Positions 1 through 11,158 of a DNA stretch of 37,121 nucleotides are shown one piece after another. Origin of the DNA: Spirogloea muscicola (lineage: Eukaryota > Streptophyta > Zygnematophyceae > Spirogloeales > Spirogloeaceae); the NCBI GenBank assembly GCA_009602725.1, contig WELB01000042.1, positions 200,073 to 237,193 on the forward strand, given 5' to 3'. The translations under genes were made by a program, and so were the position numbers. The notes beneath the pieces were generated by a model. It saw only the letters and a list, made by a program, of their open reading frames with translations, searched no databases and had not been told where the DNA came from. How positions within the stretch are numbered: the stretch's first letter is position 1; each line of letters opens with the position of its first letter.

Positions 1-8
1 CGCCTCCG

Positions 9-121
<113 letters not shown>

Positions 122-248
122 CTCCGCCACTGCCTCTGCGGGCCCTCCGGCGAGACGCCGCTCCCGCGGCGGCGGCGGCGGCGGCCTGCAGCTGGCGTCC
201 GTGGCGGAGGCGCCCCGGCGCCGCAAGACACTCCTGGGCGACGTCATC
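122..248 (+). other. Candidate transit-peptide exon of the SAM carrier gene
   Basis: In the frame with codons starting at 123, this GC-rich stretch reads as a Ser/Ala/Arg/Gly-rich peptide (SATASAGPPARRR, a Gly run, then LASVAEAPRRRKTLLGDVI). It has no acidic residues in its first half and looks like an organelle transit peptide. It ends at a GTGAGC donor (249). The phase left at that donor (one base) fits acceptors at 639/640 or 651/652, but not the nearest acceptor at 616/617. The joining to the next exon is therefore unresolved. No ATG is visible because the poly-T tract interrupts the 5' side. Confidence 0.4.
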
Positions 249-354
249 AGTGAGCCCCGGGGCGCCAGTCGGCCACTCCCGCGACTGCCTTGAGACCGAG
301 GATCCAGAAAGATGGATGCTGAAGGGGCGAGGGGCTGAAGGCCAGGGTCTCGCA

Positions 355-610
355 TGAAGTGGGTGTAGGGTTCAGGGTTTAGAGTTTAGGGGTTCAGGCT
401 TTAGGGTTTAGGGCTGAGGGTTTAGGAGTCAAAGTTTAGGATCTAGCTTAAAGGCAAAGGGTCCAGGTCATCGTGCAAGTGTTCAAGGTAGTGACATATC
501 ATCCTGCTTCAGCAACTTGGACTAAGATCTTAGGTTCAGGGTTTGGGATCTAGGTTTAGGGTTTAGGGCTTAGGGGTTTAGGGTTGAGGGTTAGGTTAGG
601 TGCAAGGTTA
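355..610 (+). repeat. Degenerate TTTAGGG telomere-like repeat
   Basis: Many variants of TTTAGGG occur (GGGTTCAGGG, GGTTTAGAG, GGGTTTAGGGCT, GGGTTGAGGG, GGTTAGG), in one orientation. They fill most of the interval between the candidate transit-peptide exon and the first carrier exon. TTTAGGG is the plant and green-algal telomere unit. The copies are degenerate and separated by unrelated sequence, so this is an interstitial telomere-like tract inside a probable intron, not a chromosome end. Confidence 0.75.
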
Positions 611-617
611 GGTGCAG

Positions 618-2930
618 TCGAGCGCCACCTCCTCGAGAGCTTGCCGGTTAGTGCGACCCCTCACAGCTGGGCTGCTGCCGAGTGGGGGTCCGCTCAGTAC
701 TCGTCGCCCCAGGATCGCCACCGGCGCTGCGGCGCTGCCGCATGGCGGTGCAGACGGGGCCATCGCTGGCGCGACGGCCGGCGTCACCGTGGAGACGGCG
801 CTCTACCCGCTTGACACCATCAAGACACGCCTCCAGGTATGCATCCTTCCTGCCGCTACGCGGAATCTTGAGCTGGACTTGACCCTGCTCGTCCTGATTC
901 GACTGTGTTTCACGACCTTTGATATGTTGTGCGTTCAGTGGATCTTGTCCATTTGTGAAGACCCTGGGGGCCCAGTAGACTTCATTTGATAGACTTTTGT
1001 GTGAGACCTCTGCCAGGCAGTCAGGACCGGCAGCGCGATCAATCTGAGAGGCCTCTACTCTGGCCTGTCTGGCAACTTGGCCGGCGTCCTCCCGTAAGCC
1101 CGTAGACATCCATCATTGCCATTTTCTGGTCGGCACGGGCCTTGCACAAGTGCAAGATCTCCCGCGTCAGTCGTGGAGAAGTTTAAAGCTCTTGTACATC
1201 AAAGCTTCCAGCCTCCTCTCTTGCGGACACGAGGCTGGAGTCTGATGCAGCCACTGCCATGCTGGTGGAACCAGTGCGTCGGCCATCTTCGTGGGCGTCT
1301 ACGAGCCCCTGAAGCAGAAGCTCCTCCGAATTTTCCCGGAGCACCTGAGCGTTGCCGCACACTTGGTACCGCCCACTCTGGCTCAGAGAACCTGTTTAGG
1401 CCCCTGGAGCTCAGCACCCTGTTGCATTCATGATGATTGCCATGATACTCTGCAGCAGCACACATTCTCTCTACTATTGACGGCAAGCCCTGAGCCAGTT
1501 TGCCCTCCACTCTTCAGGGCTTATCTCACTGGTGCGGCGAACATTGTAGCTGCAGCGTAGTGCCAGAAGCTAGAACGAACCCTGTCTCTGCGATGATGAC
1601 ATAAGCCACAAAAGCCCACGACAAACGGCTGAAGTGATTTGGGCATTCTGGTGAAATGCAACCCTGTTGCGCAGACAGCAGGTGCGGCAGGCGGCCTGGC
1701 TGCCTCTTTGGTGCGCGTACCAACGGAGGTACTCATCTGCAAAATTCCTCCACGTGCTTTTACGGAGGACCTAATGTCTTAAGTGAAGTGTATCATGCGA
1801 TTGCGCACGTGCCGGCTGGCCGAGCATGAGATGCTTATTGCTCATAATCTTGGGGCTCCAGGTGGTCAAGCAGCGCATGCAGACGGGGCAGTTCAGCGCC
1901 GCAACCCAGGCTTTCAAGCAGATCCTCTCCAAGGAGGGCACCCGCGGCTTGTATGCGGTAATTTGTGACTCTCTGGTGCACAGCTTAAAATCGATAGCGA
2001 GCCTTGCAATGGTCAAGCCTCTCATCTATTGACTGCCCGGTGGCTGCTTACGAGCAACATTCCTTTGGACGACAGGGTTACAGCTCGTTTTTGCTGCGAG
2101 ACCTACCCTTTGACGCGCTTCAGTTCGCCGTCTACGAGCAGCTGAAGATTGGTTATGGGAATACGGTTGGGTTCTCTCCGATCCCCAGTGCCAAGTGGCA
2201 CAGCACAAGTAGAAGATGTCATCATACTGAAATCTAGCATCTCAATAGTTAGAAAGAAAGCACATGAACTTGAAGCATTTTTGTTGGACATGCATGAGAA
2301 GCACCAAATGCTTTGCTGCAGGTCAAGCGGGAGCTGAAATCACCGGAGATGGCTGCGATGGGGGCCCTTTCAGGTGCAATAACTGGCGCCGTTACTACGC
2401 CGCTCGACGTCATCAAGACGCGACTCATGACCCAGGTTTGCTAAACCTGTACGCTCTGGCAGGTTGTGTACGTAGTTTGCCAAAATGGGCATACACTCAG
2501 TTCGTTTTCCAGCTTGTATGCAATCAATGGTAGCAATGGAGCAGCTCAGCTACTTATTCTCTCATAGTGGGTGGCAAGGCGCATCTATGTTCAACAAAGT
2601 GTATACCTTGACTTCGCAGGGAGCAGCCGGCCACTACAAGGGCGTGGCTGACTGCGTACGCAAGATTGTGGCGGAAGAGGGCTCCGCAGCTCTCCTCAAG
2701 GTACTCTATTAACAAGTGCCAACAGGTCTTGCATCAAACTTTGGCAGGCATCGCACTGCTTCTCGATAGCTGCCCTGCATCTGAGCTGCTCGATCCTTCT
2801 TATATGCCAGGGACTTGGGCCCCGCGTTACTTGGATAGGCATTGGAGGGTCCATATTCTTTGCCGTGCTTGAGAAGACAAAGGAGCTGCTCAAGCAGCAG
2901 CAAGAAGCACAACTACATCCGCAGCCTTGA
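618..2930 (+). CDS. Mitochondrial-carrier-family S-adenosylmethionine transporter (SAMC-like)
   Basis: Nine exons are supported: 618-836, 1017-1093, 1275-1365, 1675-1728, 1862-1957, 2076-2165, 2322-2435, 2620-2700, 2811-2930. All have GT-AG borders and consistent phases, giving about 313 residues after the missing 5' end. All three carrier signatures (Px[DE]xx[KR]) are present: YPLDTIKTRLQ, VPTEVVKQRMQTG and TPLDVIKTRLMTQ. The block SSFLLRDLPFDALQFAVYEQ is characteristic of plant SAMC proteins. These exchange S-adenosylmethionine for S-adenosylhomocysteine across the plastid envelope or mitochondrial inner membrane, supplying organellar methylation. No in-frame ATG exists in the first exon, so translation must start further upstream (see 122-248). 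Family membership is very secure; the exact substrate is inferred from similarity to SAMC. The last codons (about 12) form a Gln/Glu-rich tail. Confidence 0.9.
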
Positions 2931-3410
2931 CAGTTTCCTTCTACAAGCCTCGCACACTGGCTGCTGAGAGCTTGTTGTAGCCACTTGTGCTTCTGGTTAC
3001 AGTTACATTTTTGCAAGACCCTTCCATGCATGATTAGCTACTCAGCGAGTACAGTATTGTCAGGATCTGTGTGAGCGATCCACGACAGCTCTGATTGAGC
3101 TATGGCAGTAATCAAATAGGACCTACAGCTACTGTGAAATCACATCGTTTATGAGATTTGACTCGATGTGAGACGAGTCCCATTCCTTGGTGAGTACCCC
3201 TATATATGAAATTTGCACACACAAAGCCAGCCAAGGCGTGCTGTGGTAAGGCTGGCCCACTGCAGAGCCGCTGTACACAGCGAGAATGTCTGCGCCTGCA
3301 AGTACGCAGCAGGCTGCTCCATCGCTGGTATGTCTAAGTATTGCCAAAGCTGGCTGAACGTGATGCATGAAGAATTTCAGGCCAGCTTGCACTACCGCCC
3401 TCAGGTGGTC
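2931..3410. other. Convergent intergenic region (SAM carrier / glutaredoxin)
   Basis: 480 bp lie between the stop codons of two genes that converge. The stretch should hold both 3' UTRs. I see no ORF with family resemblance, no repeat of the window's main family and no RNA gene. Confidence 0.7.
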
Positions 3411-4023
3411 TCACGCAGTTTGGTCCTGGGGCAGTGCGCCTACTGCCTGTAGCAGCGGCTTCAGTTGGCCGCTCTCATGGAGGGCCAGTACGACATCGCA
3501 CCCACCAATGAGCTTGCCGCCCACAAAAACGTACGGCACGGTTGACTGGTCGTAAGCGGCTGTCAAAGCGGCCTGAAGGGATGCATGAAGCACGAATAGA
3601 GCCGCTCAGCCAAGCCCACAAAGAAGGCATGAAAGCATGCCAAGCTCCTACAATTATTGTGCAGAGATTGGCACAAATGATCGTCCTCATCCGGCTCATT
3701 TGGGCCAATGTCACAACCTGAATGAGGTCACCATCTGGGCGGACGTCCAAATCTACGATGGTCGCATTGACCCCGAGCTCCGCCATGAGCTCCTTCACCT
3801 GAGCCACGCTGGTGTAGGGTTGATCGAAAGCCTGAAAGCTTATGCCACTCAAGTGAAATGAGCAGTTCCCACAGCCTGTATACGTGGTGTGCAAGGTGGG
3901 GTTGCCTCGGCGGCCAACCTTACGGCTGTAGGGGCAGTATGTCTTGGTGAAGAGCGTCACAGGTGACTCGCTGACGAGCCTCTGCACCCACTCGAGCTTC
4001 TCCATGAGCGCCGGTGTCATCAT
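3411..4023 (-). CDS. Glutaredoxin, CPYS active site
   Basis: Three exons, 4023-3919, 3831-3718 and 3572-3411, join in phase to give about 126 residues, a normal size for a single-domain glutaredoxin. The redox motif CPYS is at residues 30-33 (context TLFTKTYCPYSRK). The DGDLIQ stretch, the cis-proline TVP motif (STVPYVFVGGKLIGG) and the C-terminal GCDVV glutathione-binding loop are all present. The protein would use glutathione to reduce disulfides or glutathionylated proteins. Two tandem ATGs open the frame; I used the first. No long N-terminal extension is visible, so a cytosolic location is likely unless an upstream exon exists. The serine in place of the second active-site cysteine points to a monothiol mechanism. 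The gene ends tail-to-tail with the SAM carrier gene. Confidence 0.93.
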
Positions 4024-4884
<861 letters not shown>

Positions 4885-4885
4885 N
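4885..4885. other. Undetermined base N at the end of the CT repeat
   Basis: This is one of four isolated N bases in the window (the others are at 9205, 16867 and 28249). Each abuts or lies inside simple-sequence DNA, here the end of (CT)n. Each may stand for a gap of unknown size or a single ambiguous call. Confidence 0.95.
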
Positions 4886-5428
4886 GCCCGCCCTTCCTTC
4901 CTCCCTGAGCCACCCCCCTTCGCCTTCCCCCTTCGCCCGCATGCACGACCGCCAATCCAAGTCTCGCTACATGCACTTCCTTCCTCAAGACATTGGGGCA
5001 CATGCATGCAATGCTGGCCTGCAGGCCTCCCCGGGCAATCTCGGGCCATCGGGAGCCCGGCCGAGCGAATGGCCGTTATGTCGAGAACTTCACACCCTGG
5101 ACACATTCCATAAGATGACACTTTTGACGGGTTTTTCGTTATGCATGTAAGGCTGTCAAATCGCGGGGATCTCAAAAGCAAACATGTGAACTAAATATGC
5201 TTGCATAAATTTGAAGCCGAGAACAACCTGTTCATTTTTTGTTGCCACTTTGTTCAGAGTTGAAAGTGCTCCGACATCGCTGACCTGCTCAGTGCAATTA
5301 AGGAGGCATGCCGACACGGCCAACTGTGCGGAAGTGGTTTTGCACATACAACAACCAGAGCAATATGTTGGTGAGAGCGTGCAGGTGGCTGCCGAAATTA
5401 GAGGGCCAACGTATTTTATCATCATTTG

Positions 5429-5610
5429 AGCTTACCTCCCCCATGAATGTGCTTGCCTTTGTACTTGGCCACACAGACCCTCCATCTCTTAACACACACG
5501 CGTTTCCCCCAGTGCTTTGAGCACCCTTTCTTGGTAGCCACTTGCTTAGATTTGTGCTCTAGCGCTTTCCGATCCGTATTACTTTGGGTTGGCCTTTCAC
5601 AGACAGTGCC
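5429..5610 (-). pseudogene. Possible AP2/ERF-domain fragment
   Basis: On the minus strand this segment encodes a basic stretch reading KKGCSKHWGKR, then KRWRVCVAKYKGKHIHGG, ending at a GTAAGC donor-like site near 5433. The W-(R/V)-V...K-Y-x-G-K-x-I-H-x-G pattern resembles the strand 2-3 part of an AP2/ERF DNA-binding domain. I could not find the expected downstream half (the AARAYD helix) within the next 500 bp. No start or family-length frame is visible either. It could be one exon of a larger gene, a decayed copy, or coincidence. A related 30-nt core recurs at about 9499-9531 on the other strand. Confidence 0.3.
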
Positions 5611-5639
5611 CCTTCTGAACAATCTTGCAGCTTTCACTT

Positions 5640-7626
5640 GTCATCTTCATTCAGGTCTTCCTAAATGCCTCCCTCACTGTATGCCTCGTCGGATCTTCAG
5701 TCTGAGTTATCTCTGGCTGGCCCCGTCACTGCCGCGCCCATTTCAAAAAGCTAGACTTCTCTACCAGCTTATGACTTGGCTCTGCTCGAGCTTGCTTGAC
5801 ATTTTAAGCTCGCCATGTCGTAGCCACAAGCTGTGCTGCGATGCTGATTGTTAGCGGATGAGGGCTTGCTGGACTATCTGCCCAGTAGCTCGTTGCGCGA
5901 AGTGCTGACAGTGAGGCATCATCATGCCGATTCCTGCATCTTGCCCTGCTGTGTTGCTCAAGCCTGAGTGTAGAAGTCATGCACGACTGTGACATAAAGT
6001 CGACCATTACGAGAAGCTGAAGAGGTACCTACAGCCTAGCCCAATGATGTGCTCCTTGGACAGGTTGCTCAAGCACAACGAAGGTCCGTTATGGATCCCT
6101 TTATAGGAGCCAAGGTGACCCTGGCTCTGCCAAAAGGGCACTTATTAGCGGGTACTTTAGAAGAGAATTAGATAAGATCCCGGGTCTGCGCAAAGATTGA
6201 TCGTCCTTGATCACTGATTTTTATGAAGTGTATACAGTAATGAGAATAGCAGCACCTGGGCATGGTGAGGAGTACCTCTCCTAGTCATTACTTCTACCCA
6301 GCTTGGCTTGCATTTGGGCCTCACAAATGAGCAACAATACTCCACCTACTTATTACAGACTAGCTTTGGCAGCAAACAACCTTGCGGGAGTGGAGTTGAC
6401 AAGCTGGCATATAGGCCTTGCTGAGCAGCTCAAGAGCCTGCTTCTTGTGTTTCTTCTTTGGGCTGCTTCGTGTGAATGAAATACAATAGAGTAGATATTC
6501 GCTGCACCCACGGACCTGAGAGACTGGCGCACCAATCAACACATCCATTATGACTGTCTCGAACACCATATACAGGTGTTAGCTTGGGGTTGAGAGCTGG
6601 ACAAGCAGCCAACCTTTGCATGGGGCTCTGCAAAGGTGACACGAGCTCCTGGAAATCTTTGAGTGATTTATAAGCTAACTCGCATGTCTATGCCCGTGGG
6701 TCGGCACAACGCACTAGGCCTAGTTGAATGAAAGACTGAAAGAGCTGAAAGAGCTCAACCCCTGTCCTAGGACATTGCAGCGTTCGTCCTCCACTGCAAG
6801 TTGCCGTCTGCTGCTCCTGTACTGGGCAATCTGCAATCTTCTTTCCCCTGTAGTTTGGTGGTATGCTGAATGACACATTTTACTCGGAACACGAGCTTGC
6901 TGCATGCCTGGGCCAGCTTTTACTGCTCCGTGTTGGCACACTTGGCTGAAGGTGGTCACAGCAGGTTTGGGTGCAATGTACACAATGGCTCTTGGGCGGC
7001 CCGCACCTGCGGTCCTTTCATGTTGGTATAGGACACGATTGTTGCACAGCAAATGAGCCTCTAACCTTGCCAACAACTCTATTCTCCATCTTTTCCATTT
7101 TACCATCTCACACAACCGTGACCTGTAATTCTATCTCGATCACCTCTATGTCGCCTTGCACAGCAAGGAGGAGGAGGTGGCAGTGATAGGCCAGCCCAAA
7201 AAGAAGTCGACAAGCTCAAGGGGCACGGCACACTTTGGTAGACTATCAGAACCCAGAGCTCACCATGATAGCCCTCTTTGATTGTGCATGTAAATTGCTC
7301 CGTAAAGTGCAGCCTCTTGCAATCAATCTTACTTTCATAGCTAAGCCTGGTGGGTTGTGAAATGTCAAGCCCTGGCGTTGCATGAATGTATAGACTACAT
7401 TTGTGAGACCACTATAGACAGCAACTTACACAGTCCATCAAGCTCTACTGTGTCATTATGCAGCAAAGCATGTCCAAACGCGTCCATACCAAGTTGCCAC
7501 GGCCAAAAGAGTATAGCAGTTTATCTGGAAAAGACCTTCATTTTTTGGCCGCCATGCCAGGGGGAGTTTGTATTGCAGTGAGTATTGTACAGCATTGCAG
7601 CCAGTCATAGCCTTGCCCGTCCAAGA
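5640..7626. other. About 2 kb with no recognisable gene
   Basis: Short frames occur on both strands (for example at 6360-6570 and 6720-7115, minus) but none resembles a known family or forms a convincing exon chain. Part of the right side may be the 3' UTR of the RPL18a-like gene that ends at 7627. No tRNA or rRNA, and no copy of the window's hairpin repeat, was seen. Confidence 0.55.
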
Positions 7627-9308
7627 TCACCAATGGAACCAGCTCAACATGTGGTGCCGGTGATGGTGATCATGACCGTGTTGAGACAGCATCCGTGAAA
7701 GCTCCATGATCCACAGAGGCGTGCAAATGACCGCCTGCATTCGGGTATAAGAGTAAATCTGACCTTCAGACACGGGAGCGAGCAAAGAAGCAGGAAATGA
7801 TGGTGGGCTTGAGAGCCGCAGTGATAGAGCGGGACAGCATGCCCAAAGGATCATGTGCACTGAGGTATGTTCAAGGCAGTGGGAAGCTCGCACAACAATG
7901 GTGGCGACCATAAGCCCCGTTCGCTCGCGGGGGTCCCTGACACCGTTGGTGCAGAAGATGATGGCTGCAAGGATCCACGCCACCGGGAAGAACACGCCAA
8001 GGATGGCCCTGGAGTGAGTCCAGAGAACAAATCAGACCTAGTCAACTTCTTAAGAGGTCATGGTTGCCTGATTTTTGACTGATCCATCGTATGCTCCGTC
8101 AGCACTGCGCTTGGCAAGACAGGTACTTCAAAGACGAGAAATGTTGCAACAAAGACGACAATGCAACCGTGGCTCTCTGTGATCCGACAGAGAGGGTAAG
8201 GGACAGCGATAGAGGTGCGAATCAGCATGCAGCAGCAAGCCGCAAGGTGAAGCTCACAGGAACCAGCCAACGCCGATGCCGCAGAAGGGCAGAGACTCGT
8301 TGATGTCATACTGCGCATAGAAGGCCTCCGAATGCCCCGCCGGCGGGCCAACCGCAGGCATGCTCACGACCGCATGGTCTGCGAGAGTGCACAGCAGGCG
8401 CTGGCCTTCAGTGCCAGCAGCGGCCAGACGGCAGCGTGCTGTCTCTGACGCGCAACACTGCAAGTGAGTGGGGCGGCAAGCTGAATACCCATCTGGCAAT
8501 CCAGCTGCCCAACAAGAGCCTGTGCTCTGACGTACCCGGAGGCACGCCGTAAGGGTGCGCCTGGGTATAGATGACGCCCTCGCGAATCGCCGCGTCTCGT
8601 TGAGGGCCAACTGGGGCATGTTGACGAGATCCAGCCGTCTCATGGGCGCCCTCTTCCTGCCAGAGCCCCCGATACGGGCCGCAGCTCATACATGTTGCCA
8701 AAGAAGCAAGAATTCGCCATCAGCGCGGCCGTTAGAGGGCCGTCCCAAGGGTGCGCCCCAATATCCTCGTCGTGGCATGTGCATGCATGTCACGAGCACT
8801 AGCTGCGCCGCATCAAGGTCACCGCCCCAGGGGCCGCCACCACCGTCAGTCAGCGCAGGCCTGGCTCAGAACTGCCAGCGGCCCCCAGCTGCGGCTAGGC
8901 TGGACATGCATCTGGGAGGCATGCCCGAGTTGCTCGACGGGCAGTGCATGTTATCTGGTCCACAGCGGCGGAGCACTGTAGAGGCAGCGCCGCAGCGCGA
9001 GAGCCAGGCGGCGCGACGATGAAGCCGAACTCCAAGTCTGAGCTTCCGAGGAGGGCGGCGACAGCGGCGGCGGCGCTCACCTGCGCCGCGCCGCGCTCGC
9101 CGTCATGGCCATGCAGGAGCGGCCGCTTTGCCTCCTCCACCTCCCCGGCGGCCGCGCCGGCTCCGCCCGCTTCTTGCGGCGGTGGCGGCGGCGGCGGCGG
9201 CGCCNGCCGCAAGCCCCGGCGGCCGCGATTTGCGGCGGGGTGCGCGGCGCCGAAGCCGGCCTGCCACGGCCGCGGGACGTGACGCCCTAAACCGCCCTGA
9301 CGCCTCAT
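7627..9308 (-). CDS. RPL18a-like small membrane protein
   Basis: Five exons are proposed: 9308-9081, 8656-8536, 8378-8258, 8008-7894, 7734-7627, all with GT-AG borders and matching phases, giving about 230 residues. The signature is ESLPFCGIGVGWFL, then a hydrophobic segment (LGVFFPVAWILAAIIFC), then DPRERTGLMVATIVAVI. This matches the plant proteins annotated as 60S ribosomal protein L18a-like, whose core is (L)PCCGIGIGWFL...IPW...DYREKPG. Despite the name, these are two-helix membrane proteins of unknown function, not ribosomal subunits. The first exon encodes a Pro-run and EVEEAKRPLLHGHD, and contains the N at 9205, so the start (ATG at 9306-9308) is tentative. The C-terminus carries a His-rich patch (HGHDHHHRHH), which plant members do not usually have as far as I recall. 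The second exon acceptor is the least certain border. Confidence 0.78.
9205..9205. other. Undetermined base N in a GGC repeat
   Basis: The N lies at the edge of a GGC run in the first exon of the RPL18a-like gene. The reading frame across this point, and the proposed start codon upstream of it, depend on whether a single base is really missing. Confidence 0.95.
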
Positions 9309-9618
9309 TCACGTCTGTGCGAAATTTAAAGCGAAAGAGAAATTGCTCGCCCACAGAAAAAGATTTGAAGGGCTCGCCCATTGAGGATAGGGGCTGGAAA
9401 AAGCCAGCCCAAATGAGAATGAACAAAGGACGAGAAGGGGCCAGCGGAAATACGAAGAACGCGGCCGGGTCTGCCAGGGGCAAGTTTCGTGTTTTTGAAA
9501 CAAACGAAGGCCAAGTGGCCAAGTACGACGGCAAGCACATCCACGACCTACATAACCTACAATAGATTGACCCGCTCAGTAACCACGGGTCAAACTGACG
9601 AGAGGTTACTGAGAGTTC

Positions 9619-9808
9619 GCTTACTGCTGTCTCAGTCCTTAGCACTCCAACTCCTCCAAGGAGCTAAGATACGCAGATCACCCGCGGGACGACGAGTTCT
9701 TCGAAGCAAGCGCGGCCAGATTAACTGGTGGCTGGGAGAGGCCAGCCCAAAAGAATGGACAAGGTCTGAAGGAGTCGGAGTGCTAAGGACTGAGACAGCA
9801 GTAAGCGT
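9619..9808. mobile_element. Foldback/MITE-like element with 36-bp terminal inverted repeats
   Basis: The left end starts GCTTACTGCTGTCTCAGTCC and continues to 9655. The right end (9772-9808) is its reverse complement over about 36 bases with one mismatch. The 190-bp unit therefore folds into a long hairpin. Its interior carries one copy of the window's GGGCTGG...CCAGCC hairpin (9729-9749). No target-site duplication is obvious at the outer borders and there is no coding capacity. This is MITE-like in form, but it could equally be two copies of a longer repeat inserted head-to-head. Confidence 0.65.
9706..9775 (+). repeat. 70-bp perfect inverted duplicate (partner at 10426-10495)
   Basis: The 70 bases from GCAAGCGCGGCC to GGTCTGAAGGAGT are the exact reverse complement of 10426-10495. 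Identity stops sharply on both sides. The copy contains one hairpin core and overlaps the right arm of the 9619-9808 element by a few bases. Perfect identity suggests a recent duplication or gene conversion. Confidence 0.92.
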
Positions 9809-9814
9809 TCCCGC

Positions 9815-10045
9815 TCGCCATCGATACGCACGGGGCGCTGGGCGCTCGGTGGCTCGAGCTGCTCAACCAGCTCTCTCGTCACGCCATTGCCCGCCGCTTC
9901 CATGGGGAGCCGGTGGACTCAAATGCAGCAGGGTCGCTAGCGCAGGTGTACCGCATGCGCTTGGCCGTCTCGCTGCAGAGGTCTATGGCCCGCGCGCTGC
10001 ACCTGCGTGCAGGCAGAGCCCTCGCGCTACTCAGACCTGATGTTG
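9815..10045 (+). pseudogene. Fragment encoding a recurrent peptide, probable retrotransposon ORF 3' end
   Basis: The frame opens without a start at TCGCCATCGATACGCACGG and reads AIDTHGALGARWLELLNQLS, then RHAIARRFHGEPVDSNAAGS, LAQVYRMRLAVSLQRSMARA and LHLRAGRALA. Closely related peptides are encoded at 10829-10950, 28619-28700, 28860-28945 and 35010-35092. The DTHGALGARWLELL plus R.RLAVSLQR layout resembles, from memory, the extreme C-terminus of reverse transcriptases encoded by algal and protist LINE-like elements. That assignment is inference. No RT catalytic motif is present in the window, so this is at most a 5'-truncated copy. A hairpin-core repeat follows it at 10162. Confidence 0.5.
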
Positions 10046-10425
10046 CTCACTCGTGGGTACTGAGCTTTCCTCTGCATCGTTTCTGTGTTCTGCAGTATGT
10101 TGTAGTGTAGTCCTTTCTCCGGCTCCTCTTGCTTTGGCTTTGGACATTGTCATTCTTTTTTGGGCTGGCTTTGCCAGCCCCTCTTTTCTATGGGCGCGCA
10201 CTTCTCCTCGCTGCTGCCTCTGGCTCTGGCCAGGGGACCCGCTTCCAGGAACCCAGTCTCTCTGACCTGAGGCTGCTTAGCAGGGGTTACTGAGTGCTTC
10301 GTAGCTGCTTCGTTTCTTTGTAGTGTAGTCCTTTTTCCGGCTCCTCTTTGGCTTTGGACATTGTCCATTCTTTTTTGGGCTGGCTTTGCCAGCCCCTCTT
10401 CTCTATTGGCGCGCACTTCTCCTCT

Positions 10426-10495
10426 ACTCCTTCAGACCTTGTCCATTCTTTTGGGCTGGCCTCTCCCAGCCACCAGTTAATCTGGCCGCGCTTGC
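10426..10495 (-). repeat. 70-bp inverted duplicate of 9706-9775
   Basis: This is the exact reverse complement of 9706-9775, beginning ACTCCTTCAGACCTTG. It contains the hairpin core at 10453-10471. It lies directly after another copy of the family (10305-10425), so this is a site of nested or adjacent insertion. Confidence 0.92.
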
Positions 10496-10828
10496 CCTCA
10501 AAACATGAAGGTCGCTAACCGATGCCTGAATACTAGATGGCAGATACGAAGCCCTTCTGCCACCAACTAGTGCTCGCCCAGCATTCTGGTGCAAAAAGAG
10601 AGAAGTGCGCGCCCATAGAGAAGATAGGAAATTTCATAGAGAAGAGAGGCTGGCAAAGCTAGCCCAAAAGAGAATGGACAATGTCCAAAGCCAAAGACAG
10701 AGGAGCCGGAAAAAGGACTACACTACAGAACACAGAGACGAAGCAGAGGGAAGCTCAGTGCAAAGCATTAGCCTGAGCACGCTGCAAACAGGCCGAAACT
10801 CGTCGTCGCAAGAACGACGCCAGGGGCG

Positions 10829-10960
10829 ATGCCCGGCTTCAACGCCGCCGGTTCGCTCGCCCAAGTCTTCCGCACGCGCCTGGCGGTATCGCTTCAACGC
10901 TGCCTTGCCCACGCCGTCCACACGCGAGCAGGCCGTGCTATGGCCGCCGCCTCTGGGTCT
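10829..10960 (+). pseudogene. Second fragment of the recurrent peptide module
   Basis: It reads FNAAGSLAQVFRTRLAVSLQ, then RCLAHAVHTRAGRAMA. This is about two-thirds identical to the corresponding part of the fragment at 9913-10030. It is followed by the same downstream non-coding sequence (ACCTGATGTTGCT, then TACTGAGCTTTCCTCTGCAT). Shared peptide plus shared flank shows that both are copies of one longer element. The N-terminal half (THGA...WLELL) is missing here. Confidence 0.55.
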
Positions 10961-11158
10961 CGGCGGAGTGCCTCTTTCCCTGCAGCGAGTTACTCAGACC
11001 TGATGTTGCTTACTGAGCTTTCCTCTGCATCGTCTATGTGTTTCGCAAGTTGCATGTTCTTAGTTCCTCACAATTTTGTCCTTGTCCCAGTGCGGTCCCT
11101 GCTCCTGTCGAGTTGTAAGTCACGGTCTGGCGCTCGAAGACGTGAGGTCCGCATTGAG

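Noticed and set aside
355-610. Chromosome end (true telomere)
   Set aside because: Repeats are degenerate and interrupted, and are flanked on both sides by gene sequence; only an interstitial tract is supported.
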